From Collinsella sp. BA40 (GTDB lineage Bacteria; Actinomycetota; Coriobacteriia; Coriobacteriales; Coriobacteriaceae), in the NCBI RefSeq assembly GCF_008014645.1, contig NZ_VOWY01000006.1, positions 24,280 to 88,279 of the forward strand: a stretch of 64,000 nucleotides of DNA, written 5' to 3'. The translations under genes and the position numbers were made by a program. Shown here one piece after another: positions 8,034-18,200 of the stretch. The notes under the pieces were generated by a model that saw only the letters and a list, made by a program, of their open reading frames with translations, made no database searches and had not been told where the DNA came from. Numbering within the stretch: position 1 is the stretch's first letter; every line of letters begins with the position of its first letter.

Positions 8034-9794
8034 TTGGATACCCCGCAACAACCATCCCGGATTATACGGGGATGCAACAGGGTGCGCGGCTACGCCGGCT
8101 ACCTCCTCGTCTTGGCAGCGTTATCTCTCCTCTGCACGATGGCGGAGTCGACGAATGCCGCCTTTTCATTCGACGAGGGCGCCGTGCGCTTCGGCGCCTA
8201 CCTCGCTGCGTTCGCAGTCGTGTTCCTTGGTTGCGAGCACCTGGCCTCGCGCATGCCGTCGCGAAACGCAGGCGCGCTTTCGCGCGTCAGGATTCCCCAC
8301 ATCCTCGCTTTCGCCGCCATCATCTTTATATGCTGGATGCCCCTCTTGGACACGCTGTATCCAGGCGTCACGTTCTCCGATACGTCAAGCCAGCTTTGCC
8401 AGTTTTTCGGCAATCCACCCGAATTCGGACCATACTGCATCGTGCCCGACAGCGCGTTTAGCGACCATCATCCCATTCTCGACACGCTCATCATGGGCTC
8501 CCTGGTGAAGATCGGGATGGAGCACGGCTCGGCCAACGACGGCTTCATGCTGCTCGTGATCGTGCAAAGCGTGCTGCTCGCCCTGAGCATCAGCCGAACG
8601 ATCTGCCATGTCGCGGTCCGATTCTCATGGCGACCGCCATCCCTTGCAATCGCCATCGCCTTCTTCTCGCTCTTTCCCGTCTTCCCCTTCATGGCGGCCT
8701 CGCCGGTGAAAGACACGCTTTTCATAATCGTTTTCCTGGCCTTTATCGTCGAGTTCTCGCGGATAGCCCTGTCGAACTCGCCACGTCTTCCTTGGCTCGC
8801 CGGCCTGTTCTGCTGCACGGTGCTGCTGGCGCTTACGAAGCGTACGGGATTATATGTGGCTGCGCTCTGCCTGCTGGGGGCGCTCGTCCTCAAGCGCGCG
8901 CTACGGAAGCAGCTGCTCGCCTGCATGGCGCCCGCCATCGTGCTCGCCGCCGTGGTGTTCCCCGCCGTGGTGTTCCCCCTGCTCGATGTATCCCCCGGGT
9001 CGAAAAACGAGATGCTCGGGTTCTTCTACCAGCAGACCGCCCGCTATGTGCGCGAGTATCCCGAAGAGGTCGCTCCCGATGAGCGCGAGGTCATAGACCG
9101 GTTGTTGAACTACGAAACGCTGGCCAAGCGCTATCGGAAAGACATCGTCGATATGGTGAACCACGGAAAAGGCGTCGATATCGACCCGTCTACCGAAATG
9201 GTTCGCGCCTACGCTCAGGTATTTGCCACCCAGCTCCTGCGCCACCCCGAGAACAACGTGCAGGCCATCTTGGATCTTGAGTCGGGATGGTTCGATCTGA
9301 GCCTGCGCTATCAGGTGGCGATCAACTACGGCATGGCAGATACCCCGGAAAACGGCGTCCCCGACATCTCGCGGCCCGAATCGATGCGCGCACGAGCCGA
9401 GCACGCCGTCGAAGCCCTCAACCGGACTGCAACAGACCGGCTGTTGGGGCCTCTTTTCACGCCGGCGCTCTACACCACCCTGATCCCCGCATTCTGCCTT
9501 CTTCTTAGCTTCCGGATACGCCGCTTGACCAAGGAGCGCCTGGTAGCGCTGCTCCCCGTGCTCGCATCCCTGCCGTTGCTATGGGTGTCTCCGGTCTCGG
9601 ACGCCTCGAGCAATCTCGAAGCGCTTCGCTATACGCTCCCCTTCCTCTATACCGCGCCCTTCACCCTCGCGTTCGCACTTGGACGCATCAACGAAAACGC
9701 GGACGGACCGCTTGACCGATCCATCCGCGAACACGTTGAAGAAGCTGTCAATAGCGAGCCGGGTGCCAATCCCCCTAGCGTGACGAGCGCGTAA
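8034..9794 (+). CDS. Large polytopic membrane protein, probably DUF6020 / GT-C-like
   Basis: 586 residues with a dozen or so membrane segments. The early extracytoplasmic loop SDTSSQLCQFFG leads to SDHHPILDTLIMGSLVK, matching the HPPLHSLWLGGSLV region of the protein at 4062-5798. The late large loop holds VNHGKGVDIDPSTEMVRAY. The TTG start at 8034 is preceded by AGGAG at 8024-8028 and is 37 bases after the GtrB-like gene, so the two are cotranscribed. I infer a GT-C-like role, moving sugar from the lipid carrier to an outer-surface acceptor. The last 20 bases overlap the convergent GT4 gene. Confidence 0.7.
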   Translation: MDTPQQPSRIIRGCNRVRGYAGYLLVLAALSLLCTMAESTNAAFSFDEGAVRFGAYLAAFAVVFLGCEHLASRMPSRNAGALSRVRIPHILAFAAIIFICWMPLLDTLYPGVTFSDTSSQLCQFFGNPPEFGPYCIVPDSAFSDHHPILDTLIMGSLVKIGMEHGSANDGFMLLVIVQSVLLALSISRTICHVAVRFSWRPPSLAIAIAFFSLFPVFPFMAASPVKDTLFIIVFLAFIVEFSRIALSNSPRLPWLAGLFCCTVLLALTKRTGLYVAALCLLGALVLKRALRKQLLACMAPAIVLAAVVFPAVVFPLLDVSPGSKNEMLGFFYQQTARYVREYPEEVAPDEREVIDRLLNYETLAKRYRKDIVDMVNHGKGVDIDPSTEMVRAYAQVFATQLLRHPENNVQAILDLESGWFDLSLRYQVAINYGMADTPENGVPDISRPESMRARAEHAVEALNRTATDRLLGPLFTPALYTTLIPAFCLLLSFRIRRLTKERLVALLPVLASLPLLWVSPVSDASSNLEALRYTLPFLYTAPFTLAFALGRINENADGPLDRSIREHVEEAVNSEPGANPPSVTSA

Positions 9795-11004
9795 GCTGCT
9801 CGACCAGCTCGACGAGCTGGCGATACGAGTGCTTGCGATCGAATTGGTCCTCGGCGATGGCGCGGGCGGCAGCGCCCATGCGCTCGCGCGCCGAAGCGTC
9901 GGCCTCCAAGCGCTCCAAAGCCGCAGCCAGGCCCTCGACGTCCCCGGGGCGCACGTTCACGCCGAATCCGTCCCGCTCGACCTTCGCGCGGAATTCCGGG
10001 CTCATAGAGGTGCTGAGCATAGGCTTGCCGGCGGCGAGGTAGTCGCCGATTTTTGTGGGAACGCTCTGCGGCGCGTTCTCGACCAAGGAATTCACCAGCA
10101 CGTCCGAGGCAACCAGATAGGCGGCCATCTGGGGATACGGCATGTAGCCCAAGAAATCGACGTTGCAGCCCGTCTCGGCGACAAGCGCCTCCAGCTCCTC
10201 GCGGATGGTGCCATCGCCCATGAGCTTGAGCTTCATGAAAGGGTGCGAGCGCTGCAGGCGCGACATCGCGTACACGAGGGTGCGCAGGTCGTAGCAGTTG
10301 CTCATCGCGCCCGCATACGAGACCCAGAACTCGCCGGAGGGCTTTGCCACCTGAGAGCCATATGCCAGCGCCCCGGAGTCGAACGCGGCCAGGTCATTGC
10401 CCACATAGGCAACGACCTTGGGAATGTCCTCCGCGCGATCGCGAAAACCGCGCGCAGCGTACTCGTCGGACGTGCCCACGATGGCGTCGGCCAACGCATA
10501 CGTGCGCCGAGCCTGTCGGTAGAACGGCGCAAACGCGATATCGGAAACGATAGGGACATCGAGCGCGATGCGAAACGCTTCGGGCCACAGGTCGTTCACG
10601 TCGACCACGAAGGGGATGCCGTAGCGCTTCGCCGACTGACCGACGGCCAGGGCAACGTCGTTCGGTGGAATCTGGCAATAGATAAGATCGTAATCGTGAT
10701 GCTCTTCGAAATATGCGCGCATGTTCTTTGCCATCACGTGATGGGCCCAGATGCGCTGCGGGCACATGTTCTTCGGGTAGCCGGGCTCCTCGATGAAGCG
10801 CACGTTGAACGAGTGCACGCTTGCATCGAACGACTCGACGTCGCGCTGGCGCTTCTCCCAGTGCTGGAAGCGAGAGGTGAGGAAATCGACCTCGTAGCCC
10901 TCGGCGGCGAGCGTCTCGGCAAGATAGACGTAGCGCGTGGCGCCCTTGACCTCGTGGCCGAGCTTGGCGTCGATACTAAAGATGGCAATGCGCTTCTTGC
11001 TCAT
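9775..11004 (-). CDS. Glycosyltransferase family 4 (GT-B fold)
   Basis: 409 residues. The N-terminal half begins MSKKRIAIFSIDAKLGHEVKGATRY and has IYCQIPPNDVALAVG. The C-terminal half has the retaining GT-B nucleotide-sugar site, with VNSLVENAPQSVPTKIGDYLAAGKPML as the E-x7-E-like region. It is probably a cytoplasmic retaining transferase that extends the surface glycan. It is the last gene of a minus-strand run with the two GT2 genes upstream (30-base gap). Its 3' end overlaps the DUF6020-like gene by 20 bases in convergent orientation. No terminator is visible between them. Confidence 0.88.
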   Translation of the reverse strand: MSKKRIAIFSIDAKLGHEVKGATRYVYLAETLAAEGYEVDFLTSRFQHWEKRQRDVESFDASVHSFNVRFIEEPGYPKNMCPQRIWAHHVMAKNMRAYFEEHHDYDLIYCQIPPNDVALAVGQSAKRYGIPFVVDVNDLWPEAFRIALDVPIVSDIAFAPFYRQARRTYALADAIVGTSDEYAARGFRDRAEDIPKVVAYVGNDLAAFDSGALAYGSQVAKPSGEFWVSYAGAMSNCYDLRTLVYAMSRLQRSHPFMKLKLMGDGTIREELEALVAETGCNVDFLGYMPYPQMAAYLVASDVLVNSLVENAPQSVPTKIGDYLAAGKPMLSTSMSPEFRAKVERDGFGVNVRPGDVEGLAAALERLEADASARERMGAAARAIAEDQFDRKHSYRQLVELVEQLTRSSR

Positions 11005-11034
11005 ATCCTATCCCTTCCCAGGCGAATCCCGTGC

Positions 11035-12102
11035 CTAGCGGCCGAGCTTCGCACGCATCTGCTGCATACGAGTATACGAAATGCCCAGGCGATTCAGCAG
11101 CAGCGCCGTCCTATAGCGCTCCTCGCCCATCTTCCACTGATCCTCGTTCGCGCGTTTGAGCTCGTCGCGAAACGCTTTGGCGCGAGCGCGGCCGCGGGCC
11201 CGATCATCATCGAACAGCAAGGCGATATTGTAGTGCGTATCAACGATGAGATGCACCTTATGCCGCAGGTACGCAAGCGCCCAGGGCTCCAAGGATTCGG
11301 CAAGGTGGCCGGATTCCGCATCCGATAGGTAGCGCAGCATCTCATCGACCACGCGCGAGTGGTCGGCCCAGCGCTTGACGTAATTTGCCTGGCTCACGCT
11401 CTGGCCGGCATTACCCACCAGATACTGGTAGACCTCGATATCGAGGAACGCGATCGAGTGCGCGGGAGCGCTCGCTTTAACGATGTACTCGTAATCCTCG
11501 TAGAAGGTGTGTTCAAGCAGATGGAGACCCATGCGGCGCAGGTAATCCGTACGCGCCGTGAGCGTGTGGATCATGATCTGCGCGGCGGCCGCGTCGTTGG
11601 CGCACACCTGCTCGAACGGCAGCACCGCGTCGCGCTCCACGCCGTCGGCCAGCTCGAAGAGCTCGGTGGCACCCGTTACCATATGGACCTCGCGCTTCTT
11701 GTCGACCACGAGCTCGCAGCCAAGCGCACGGAGGCGACCGATGAGCGCCACCAGCCCGTCGGTGTCCACCCAGTCATCGCCGTCGACCACGCGGAAATAG
11801 GTGCCGCGCGCGGCGGCGAGGCCCGCGTTGATGGCCGAGCCGTGCCCGCCGTTCTCCTTGGAGAGGACGCGGAAGATGCGCGGCTCGCGCTGCGCGAACG
11901 CTTCGGCGATAGCGCGCGTGCCATCGGTAGAGCCATCGTCCACCACGATCACCTCGAGCACGCCGGCCAGGCGCTCGTCGCAAAAGGACGCGAGGCCGTG
12001 GGCAAGATAGCGCTCGACGTTGTACGACGGCATGGCGATGGTGAGCACCGGCGATTCCGCGCAAGCGCTCCCATGGCAAGCAGGGGAAACGTTATGTGCC
12101 AT
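11035..12102 (-). CDS. Glycosyltransferase family 2
   Basis: 355 residues. An N-terminal GT-A domain is seen from LTIAMPSYNVERYLAHGL, through VVDDGSTDGT, to RVVDGDDWVD, the metal-coordinating DxD. The C-terminal 140 residues are helical and charged, with RMQQMRAKLGR at the end and no clear membrane helix. The start is ambiguous: ATG at 12108 directly abuts the upstream stop, while ATG at 12102 is 9 bases from GGAGAGG inside the end of the preceding gene. I take 12102. Tight coupling with the GT2 upstream suggests translation as a pair. Confidence 0.87.
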   Translation of the reverse strand: MAHNVSPACHGSACAESPVLTIAMPSYNVERYLAHGLASFCDERLAGVLEVIVVDDGSTDGTRAIAEAFAQREPRIFRVLSKENGGHGSAINAGLAAARGTYFRVVDGDDWVDTDGLVALIGRLRALGCELVVDKKREVHMVTGATELFELADGVERDAVLPFEQVCANDAAAAQIMIHTLTARTDYLRRMGLHLLEHTFYEDYEYIVKASAPAHSIAFLDIEVYQYLVGNAGQSVSQANYVKRWADHSRVVDEMLRYLSDAESGHLAESLEPWALAYLRHKVHLIVDTHYNIALLFDDDRARGRARAKAFRDELKRANEDQWKMGEERYRTALLLNRLGISYTRMQQMRAKLGR

Positions 12103-12108
12103 ATCCAT

Positions 12109-13194
12109 CTACCTCTCCATCTTAAGCTTCGCGTAGCTGGCTCCCATGCCATGGCGCACCAGATGTATCACACGCCCCAGCGCGCACGCGACGAAGGGCG
12201 ACCGCAGCGAGATAAGCTTGATACCGGCCGATAGCGCTCGCCCGCCGCGCGAGACAGCGCCCGGAACGAGCGTGCGGAACAGCTCGTCATCGAACACGGT
12301 GCGGCACCACGCAACGCGATCGGCATGCGACATGTGCGCGCGCGGATCGCAGTTGCGCTCGAGCGCGCTCATGATGTAGCGCACGTAGAGCGAACCCAAG
12401 CGCGAGCGAACCTCCGGCGTATCGGCACCCCAGCGCTGTTGCTGGCAATAGAGCTCCTCGATGCGCCTGCGGTGCACGTCGTAGTAACGCGGCTCGAACC
12501 TATTGGTAAGGTTGCTTGCCTGGCGCTTGGCGTACTCGTAGAGGGGCTCCTGCAGGAAGACGGCGGCATCCGCGCGGTCGAATGCGGCGATGCTGAAGAG
12601 GATGTCCTCGATGAGCGGGACGTTTTCGAATCGCAGCCCCTCCAGGACGCGGCGCGCATACACTTTGTTCCAGGGATAGCCGTAGAGCGTGGACTCTTCG
12701 AGCGGCAAAACCTGTTCACGCAGACCCTGGCCAGAGAAATACCCCTGTACGGGCGGCAACACCTCGCGCTTCAGCGAGACCTCGCCCGCTGCATCGACGT
12801 ACACCTCCGTGCAGCCGAACACGACGCAATCGACATCCGGGGTTTCAAGGGCGGCGGCAACGTGCTCGAGCAGGCGCGCATCGCAGCGGTCATCGGGATC
12901 GGCCATCCACACATAGGAGCCGCGCACGTGCGCAAGACCCGTATTGCGTGCGGCGGCGACGCCCCGATTGACCTCGTGCGCTACCACGCGAATACGCGGA
13001 TCGGCCTGCGCACGGGCGTCGAGCAGGGCGGCCTCGTCCGGCGCCGAGCCATCATCGACCAAGATGAGTTCCCAGTTCTCGCACGTCTGCGCCTGAACGG
13101 CATCGATCGCGGCGTCGAGATAGGACGCGACGTTATAACAGGGCATGATAATGGAGAAGAGCGGGTCTTCCGTTAGCGCAGCGCGATCCACCAT
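12109..13194 (-). CDS. Glycosyltransferase family 2
   Basis: About 361 residues. The GT-A domain shows FSIIMPCYNVASYLDAAI, LVDDGSAPDE and WMADPDDRCDARL, with the metal motif DPDD. The C-terminal region GYPWNKVYARRVLEG is common in GT2 enzymes of capsule and teichoic-acid loci, and a weak hydrophobic stretch near the end may associate with the membrane. The start could be ATG 13194, GTG 13191 or TTG 13209; an AGAGGGGG run precedes all of them closely. It is the first gene of the GT2-GT2-GT4 run. Confidence 0.86.
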   Translation of the reverse strand: MVDRAALTEDPLFSIIMPCYNVASYLDAAIDAVQAQTCENWELILVDDGSAPDEAALLDARAQADPRIRVVAHEVNRGVAAARNTGLAHVRGSYVWMADPDDRCDARLLEHVAAALETPDVDCVVFGCTEVYVDAAGEVSLKREVLPPVQGYFSGQGLREQVLPLEESTLYGYPWNKVYARRVLEGLRFENVPLIEDILFSIAAFDRADAAVFLQEPLYEYAKRQASNLTNRFEPRYYDVHRRRIEELYCQQQRWGADTPEVRSRLGSLYVRYIMSALERNCDPRAHMSHADRVAWCRTVFDDELFRTLVPGAVSRGGRALSAGIKLISLRSPFVACALGRVIHLVRHGMGASYAKLKMER

Positions 13195-13337
13195 GCCCCC
13201 TCTATACAATCGAACAGAAACGCAATCGATGGTAACACAGCGCCCATGCAGCTCGGTTACATAGGGCGGCTTCTACCCACGAACGCCAAAGAACCCGCGA
13301 CACGGCCGACGCCCGGCCACGTAAGGAGCAAAACCGC

Positions 13338-13739
13338 ATGCAGCGCCTCATCCAGCAGATCATGAAATTCGGCATCGTGGGCGTGCTCGCCTTCGTCATC
13401 GACTACGGCCTCATGGTGGCCCTCACCGAACTGGTCGGCCTCGCCCCCGTCGCGTCGGCGACCGTATCGTTCATCGTATCCGTGGTGTTTAACTACGTAG
13501 CCAGCATGCGGTTCGTGTTCTCGCACAAAGAGGGCATGTCGAAGCAGCGAGAGTTCGTCATTTTCGTCGTGCTCTCCGTGATCGGCCTGCTTATCAACGA
13601 TGGACTCATGTGGGCGGGAACCGAGCTCGTCGCAATCGACTACCGCATCGTGAAGATCGGCGCGACGGCGGTGGTTATGGTATGGAACTTCGTTACGCGC
13701 AAGCTGTTCCTGGATGGCGGCGAGCAGCAGGCGTCTTAA
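13338..13739 (+). CDS. GtrA family membrane protein
   Basis: 133 residues with four hydrophobic segments. The family signature is clear: IMKFGIVGVLAFVIDYGLM at the start, SFIVSVVFNYVASMRFVF in the middle and a basic NFVTRKLFL end. GtrA proteins are thought to flip polyprenyl-phosphate-linked sugars, working with a GtrB-type synthase such as the one at 7053. AAGGAG lies about 10 bases before the ATG. A second GtrA gene follows in the same direction 183 bases on, with about 40 percent visible similarity in the SMRFVF and WNF/YNF regions. Confidence 0.9.
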   Translation: MQRLIQQIMKFGIVGVLAFVIDYGLMVALTELVGLAPVASATVSFIVSVVFNYVASMRFVFSHKEGMSKQREFVIFVVLSVIGLLINDGLMWAGTELVAIDYRIVKIGATAVVMVWNFVTRKLFLDGGEQQAS

Positions 13740-13922
13740 CGCGATATGGCGCAACGGCCGCAGTCGCCCGCCGTCCTACCCGCGGCGCTCGCGCACCACG
13801 CAGCGCAGGCGGCCCCGTTTCCTACATCAACGTGCAGAAACGGTAGATTTGCACGAAACCTGATGCGCGCCCTGCACAAAGCTCGTATAGTTCATCTCGC
13901 GTTAGTCGAAGGCGAAAGGACC

Positions 13923-14333
13923 ATGCGGGTGCACGCGCTCATTGCAAAAGATTCCACCAAGCAATTCGGCAAGTTTGCCGTCGTGGGGCTTATATCGCTC
14001 GCCGTCGAATACACGGCCCTGCTCTACCTCGTCGAAGTCGTTCACCTCGGTGTGCTGCCCAGCACCACCATCAGCTTCATCGCCTCGATCATCGTGAACT
14101 ACGTGCTCAGCATGCGCTTCGTATTCGAACATCGCGACGATATCAGCCGCAAGCGCGAGTTCACCATCTTCGCGATCCTCTCCGCCATCGGCCTGGCGCT
14201 CAACGACTTCTACATGTTCGTGGGCGTCAGCATGCTCAACATCGGCTACCAAGCCATGAAGCTCATCTCCACGTTCTTGGTTACCTGGTACAACTTCTTC
14301 TCGCGTCGCAAGTTCCTAAGCAATCAGTCGTAG
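13923..14333 (+). CDS. GtrA family membrane protein (second copy)
   Basis: 136 residues with four predicted membrane segments. QFGKFAVVGLISLAVEYTALL, SFIASIIVNYVLSMRFVFEHR and WYNFFSRRKFL match the GtrA pattern and the gene just upstream. ATG 13923 is preceded by AAAGGA at 5 bases. The open frame extends upstream to 13746, but that stretch lacks a family match and a ribosome binding site. Two GtrA copies beside two DUF6020-like proteins and one GtrB-like synthase suggest that two sugars or two acceptors are served. A hairpin follows the stop. Confidence 0.9.
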   Translation: MRVHALIAKDSTKQFGKFAVVGLISLAVEYTALLYLVEVVHLGVLPSTTISFIASIIVNYVLSMRFVFEHRDDISRKREFTIFAILSAIGLALNDFYMFVGVSMLNIGYQAMKLISTFLVTWYNFFSRRKFLSNQS

Positions 14334-14355
14334 CGCGCGTACTCAACGAATGCAT

Positions 14356-14389
14356 CGAGGGCGGCCCGTTCTTCAACGGACCGCCCTCG
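14356..14389. terminator. Hairpin between convergent genes, probable bidirectional terminator
   Basis: CGAGGGCGG at 14356-14364 pairs with CCGCCCTCG at 14381-14389, extended inward by CCGTT/AACGG around a CTTC loop. It lies between the second GtrA gene and the convergent DUF4430 gene. Neither side has a strong T-run, so efficiency is uncertain. Confidence 0.6.
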
Positions 14390-14406
14390 TCGTATATCTA
14401 CGCCCG

Positions 14407-15228
14407 CTAGAGGGACGTGACGTAGACCCATTTCACCACGTCGCCGTCGTGCAGGGTATGCACGCTGCACGAATGACCGGGGAAGCTTCCGTTCACGCTG
14501 TACTTCCAGCCGCTCTCACCGCCGAAATCAAACTCCGCCAGTCCGCCGATACCCGCGACGTACACGCCGAAGCCGGAATTGCGCGCGTTGACGGAGAGGC
14601 CGGTAGCGCACAGGGCGTCGTACACCGTAGCCCCCTCCTCGAACGTAAGCGTGGTATCAGCGCTCACCGAGCCATTGGCTGCCGAGGAATCGACCAGCAC
14701 GCGCACGCTGATGGTAGAAGGCGCCTGAGGAGCTGGCGCAGCGTCGCCCGCGGCGCCCGAAGAGCCCGACAGCCCGGATGCGGCCGAGGAATCCGGAGCC
14801 GAGGCGCCAGACCCGCTCGGTGCCCCTGCAGCCGGTGCCGTCTGAGCGGCCGTATCGCTTTGCGCGGCCGCGGCATCGTCGGCCACCTGCGCATCGCCTG
14901 TGGCCGCGGCTCCATCCGCGCCCGACGCCCCGCCATCGGCTGCAGCCGTCTGCGGTTCCTCGTCCGCCGTGGTCTGCAGGAACGACGCATCATCGTGAGC
15001 CATCTCGCTCGAAGGCGGGTTGAACACGAAATACGCCGCCGCCAACACCACCATAACGAGTGAGATGGCGAAGAGCGCTCGCACGATCCGCGGCGCCCCC
15101 GCCGGACGGTCCCCGTCGGACCCGTCTACGGTGGCACCGGGATACACGCGCCCATCCTCCTCCGGCGCCGTCCCGCCTATTGCAGACGCCGTCTCGATCT
15201 GCTCGGTTTCTTCCTGTACGTCGGTCAC
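14407..15228 (-). CDS. Membrane-anchored DUF4430 (transcobalamin-like C-terminal) protein
   Basis: 273 residues: an acidic cytoplasmic N-terminus (1-45), one hydrophobic helix about 47-68 (IVRALFAISLVMVVLAAAYFVF), an Ala/Ser/Gly/Asp-rich linker to about 168, then a DUF4430 domain (about 169-273). That domain has EEGATVYDALCATG, GGESGWKYSVNG and a final GDVVKWVYV strand. DUF4430 is the domain related to the C-terminal half of transcobalamin and intrinsic factor. The gene starts 16 bases downstream of the stop of the 1704-residue protein, so both are read from the B12-riboswitch transcript. Cobalamin or corrinoid binding at the surface is inferred from domain plus riboswitch. Confidence 0.85.
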   Translation of the reverse strand: MTDVQEETEQIETASAIGGTAPEEDGRVYPGATVDGSDGDRPAGAPRIVRALFAISLVMVVLAAAYFVFNPPSSEMAHDDASFLQTTADEEPQTAAADGGASGADGAAATGDAQVADDAAAAQSDTAAQTAPAAGAPSGSGASAPDSSAASGLSGSSGAAGDAAPAPQAPSTISVRVLVDSSAANGSVSADTTLTFEEGATVYDALCATGLSVNARNSGFGVYVAGIGGLAEFDFGGESGWKYSVNGSFPGHSCSVHTLHDGDVVKWVYVTSL

Positions 15229-15243
15229 GACGCTCCCCTCTCT

Positions 15244-18200
15244 CTACTTGCGCTTTCGAGCTGCTGCGATCAGCAGCCATGCGCCGGTGACGACCAGGCC
15301 CACCAGGCCGGCAAAACCGATAGCGACCATCACGATCGACATTCCCGAGGGCGATACATCCCCCTCGGCGTTTCGGCCGCCGGTGGACGCGGGCGCCCCG
15401 GCCTCGGACTCAGACGCAGCCTCGTCCTGCGGGCGGACGGCCGCAGATGTCGACGCAGCGGTTTTCCGCTGGCCGCCAACCGGGCGCCCGACCGGCGCCA
15501 CGGTACCGCTCGCCTGCGGACGAACCGCAGGGGCAACCGGGGCCGGCGAGCCCGAAGCGCCGGTGCCCCCGTTGCTGCCGGACGGCGCATCCCCAGGCTC
15601 GATCGGGCGCTCCGGTACGGGCGGCTGGGTCTGCACCTGGCGTTCGATCCACTTCGCATACAGCGTCATATCGGCACGTACGGGAGCGTCGAAATCCCAT
15701 GCCGTGCTACAAGCGGGATCGATGTACCAACCGTCGAAATCGTACCCCGCGCGCACGGGATCGGCGGGCCTGGTCACGGCGGCACCGCGCTTCACGTATA
15801 CGCTTGTCGCGGACGTCCCGTTAGCCGCATCGAAGCTCACGCGCCACGACGGCGCGCCCTTGAGGGCGAATAACGCGCCGGAGTCGTTGATGTAATACAG
15901 AGAGCCATCGGCGCCCGCCACCACGGAGCTCATGCAATACTCCTGGTTGGCTTCGGCGGGCGTATACAGCACGTCCACGGCGTCATCGCCCACACGATAG
16001 CGATAGAGGCCGCTCGGATTCCAGTTAACCGTGAAATAGACGAACGCGTCACCGTCCTGGACCGATACGAGGGGCGAGGACTGCGAGTACATCGTGGGAA
16101 GCGCACCGCCGTCGGTGGTCTTGCAGACCTCGTGCTCGACCGTCATGGTCTCGGCATCGATCACGAATACGGCTGCGTATTTCATGTATTTGCTCGGCCC
16201 CTGCGTAGCGGACTGGCCGCACAACACGATCTTCCCGTTCACGATGCTCGGCGTGGACGTGCAATACTTGCCAAACGTCACGCGGGCTACCTCGGAGAGG
16301 GTGCCGTCGGCATCCATTGCAAGCTTATGAAGCGTGCCCTTATAGTCGGCGGCATACAGGTAGCCGCCCTCCGCGACGATGGTGGAACGGACCTGCGCGC
16401 CAAGTGCAAGCGGCGTGCCGACGGTCGCGCCCGTGACGGGGTCGAACGCGTAGACGTTGCCCGCGTCGTCGCCAACAACCAGATAGTCACCCATCGGCAC
16501 GGCACCGGCCCAGTAGTAGCCGCCTGCCATCGGTCGCGTAAAGCGCACCGCGCCCGTCGCGATATTCACGCTCAAAAGATAGCCCGTACCCGAACCATCA
16601 TAGCTGCCGTCGCTCGTGCCGGCGTACACGTAGCCGTCGCGAACAGTGAGCGTGCCGAGCGATTGCTGCTCGACCGTCGAGCCGGACGGCGTCGTAGCGG
16701 CGGGCAGGGGCTCGGTCAACCAAGTGGTCGTGAGGGTGTCGACCGTGAGCGCCTGCAAGCGGCCGCCGTGAAGCGGCACGATGACGACGCCCTCGGCATA
16801 AACCATGCGCGCGGTGGAATCGATCGACGAGGCGAGCTTGGCTTCGCGCACCGTTGTCCCGGTTGCCGCATCCACCATCAGCAAGCGGTCGGTCGAGGCG
16901 ATGTAGAGGTAGTCGCCCGCCAAGATGGGGTCGGACAGGTTCTCGCGGGCGCCGCCTATCTGCACGACCCACTTCTCCTGAGCGGCCTCGACGGGCGTAA
17001 GGGACGAGGTGGGTTTATTCGAAGTGGTGAAGCTCGGCCACTCGCTGCCCCAATCGGGACGAGCCGCGCCCGCATCGATGACGATGTCGTTCTCGGGCAA
17101 CGCGGTGCCGGAGCCGTCCACGTAGACGAGCTCGATGGTGTCGCCGTCGGCAACCACGACGTTGTTCGCGTAGTCGCTCGCGTATTCACCGTTGTACAGG
17201 AAGCTCCAGTACGACCAGGGAGCCGTATCGGACATGGCAAGGGTGCGCGACCCATCGGGCGTTGTGACGGAATACGGCACGCCGCCGTCCAGGCTATAGC
17301 TATAGCCGGCCTCGTCCAAAAGCCGAGCGAAGACATCCCATGCCGTAGCGGGCTCGTCGCCGGGGACGACGACCTCGCGCAACGGGACCCACGTCTGAGC
17401 ATGGAAGGAACCCTGGGCATCGTGCTCGCTCACGCCCACGATGCGGGCGGTGACGGTCTTCGCTGCGGGGGCATCCGGGTCATCCAGGCCGCTGGTGCCG
17501 CGCACGATGAAGGATGCGGACACCTCCTGGCGGCTGAGCGCACGGTACTTCTCGAGAACGACAGGGTCGATCGCGGGATCATCCTTGTAGCGCGCGTAGT
17601 AATCGCCGAACCGCTCGCTCGACAAGCAGCTCGTAATGGTGACGCGCGTGTTGTATTGGGGCTGCTTGACCAGGCGCAGCGTCTCAGATTCCACGATAGC
17701 GGGCTTGCTGGACTTGAAGCGATCCCACTGCTCGCTTGGACGAGATGGGTCGATCGACACGGCCGCGATACCCGAGGGAACAGTGCCGCCTGCGGAGCGA
17801 ACCCACGTCAGCGAGCCGTCATCGGCGGCGTGGACGGAGATGAAGCTCTTCAGGTCGACGGTGACGGCGTCAGCGGATGCATTCTCCCCCAGAAGCGCAC
17901 CGGCGTACGCCTCCTTCACGCGCGCCATCAAGGCGAGCTCGGCGTCGATCTCCTCGGTACCCAAAGCCTTCACGGCTATGTCGAACGAGGCGGAGCGGGC
18001 GACGCCGTTCTTGGAAACGGTTACGATCAGCGTATCGTGCGCATCGGGCATGCCGGGCGCGGGGCGGGCAACCACCAGGCGGGCGCCGTTGACGCGGCAG
18101 GCCTGGGAGCCGCTCGGGTCCACGGCAAACGCCAGGGCATACCCGGAACCCGTGATGCCCAGGTCGCGACGGGTGGGGAGCTGGATATCTGCCACGACGC

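Noticed and set aside
13746..13922. N-terminal extension of the second GtrA protein
   Set aside because: The added residues lack similarity to GtrA and have no start signal; ATG 13923 has an AAAGGA site and gives a normal-length protein.
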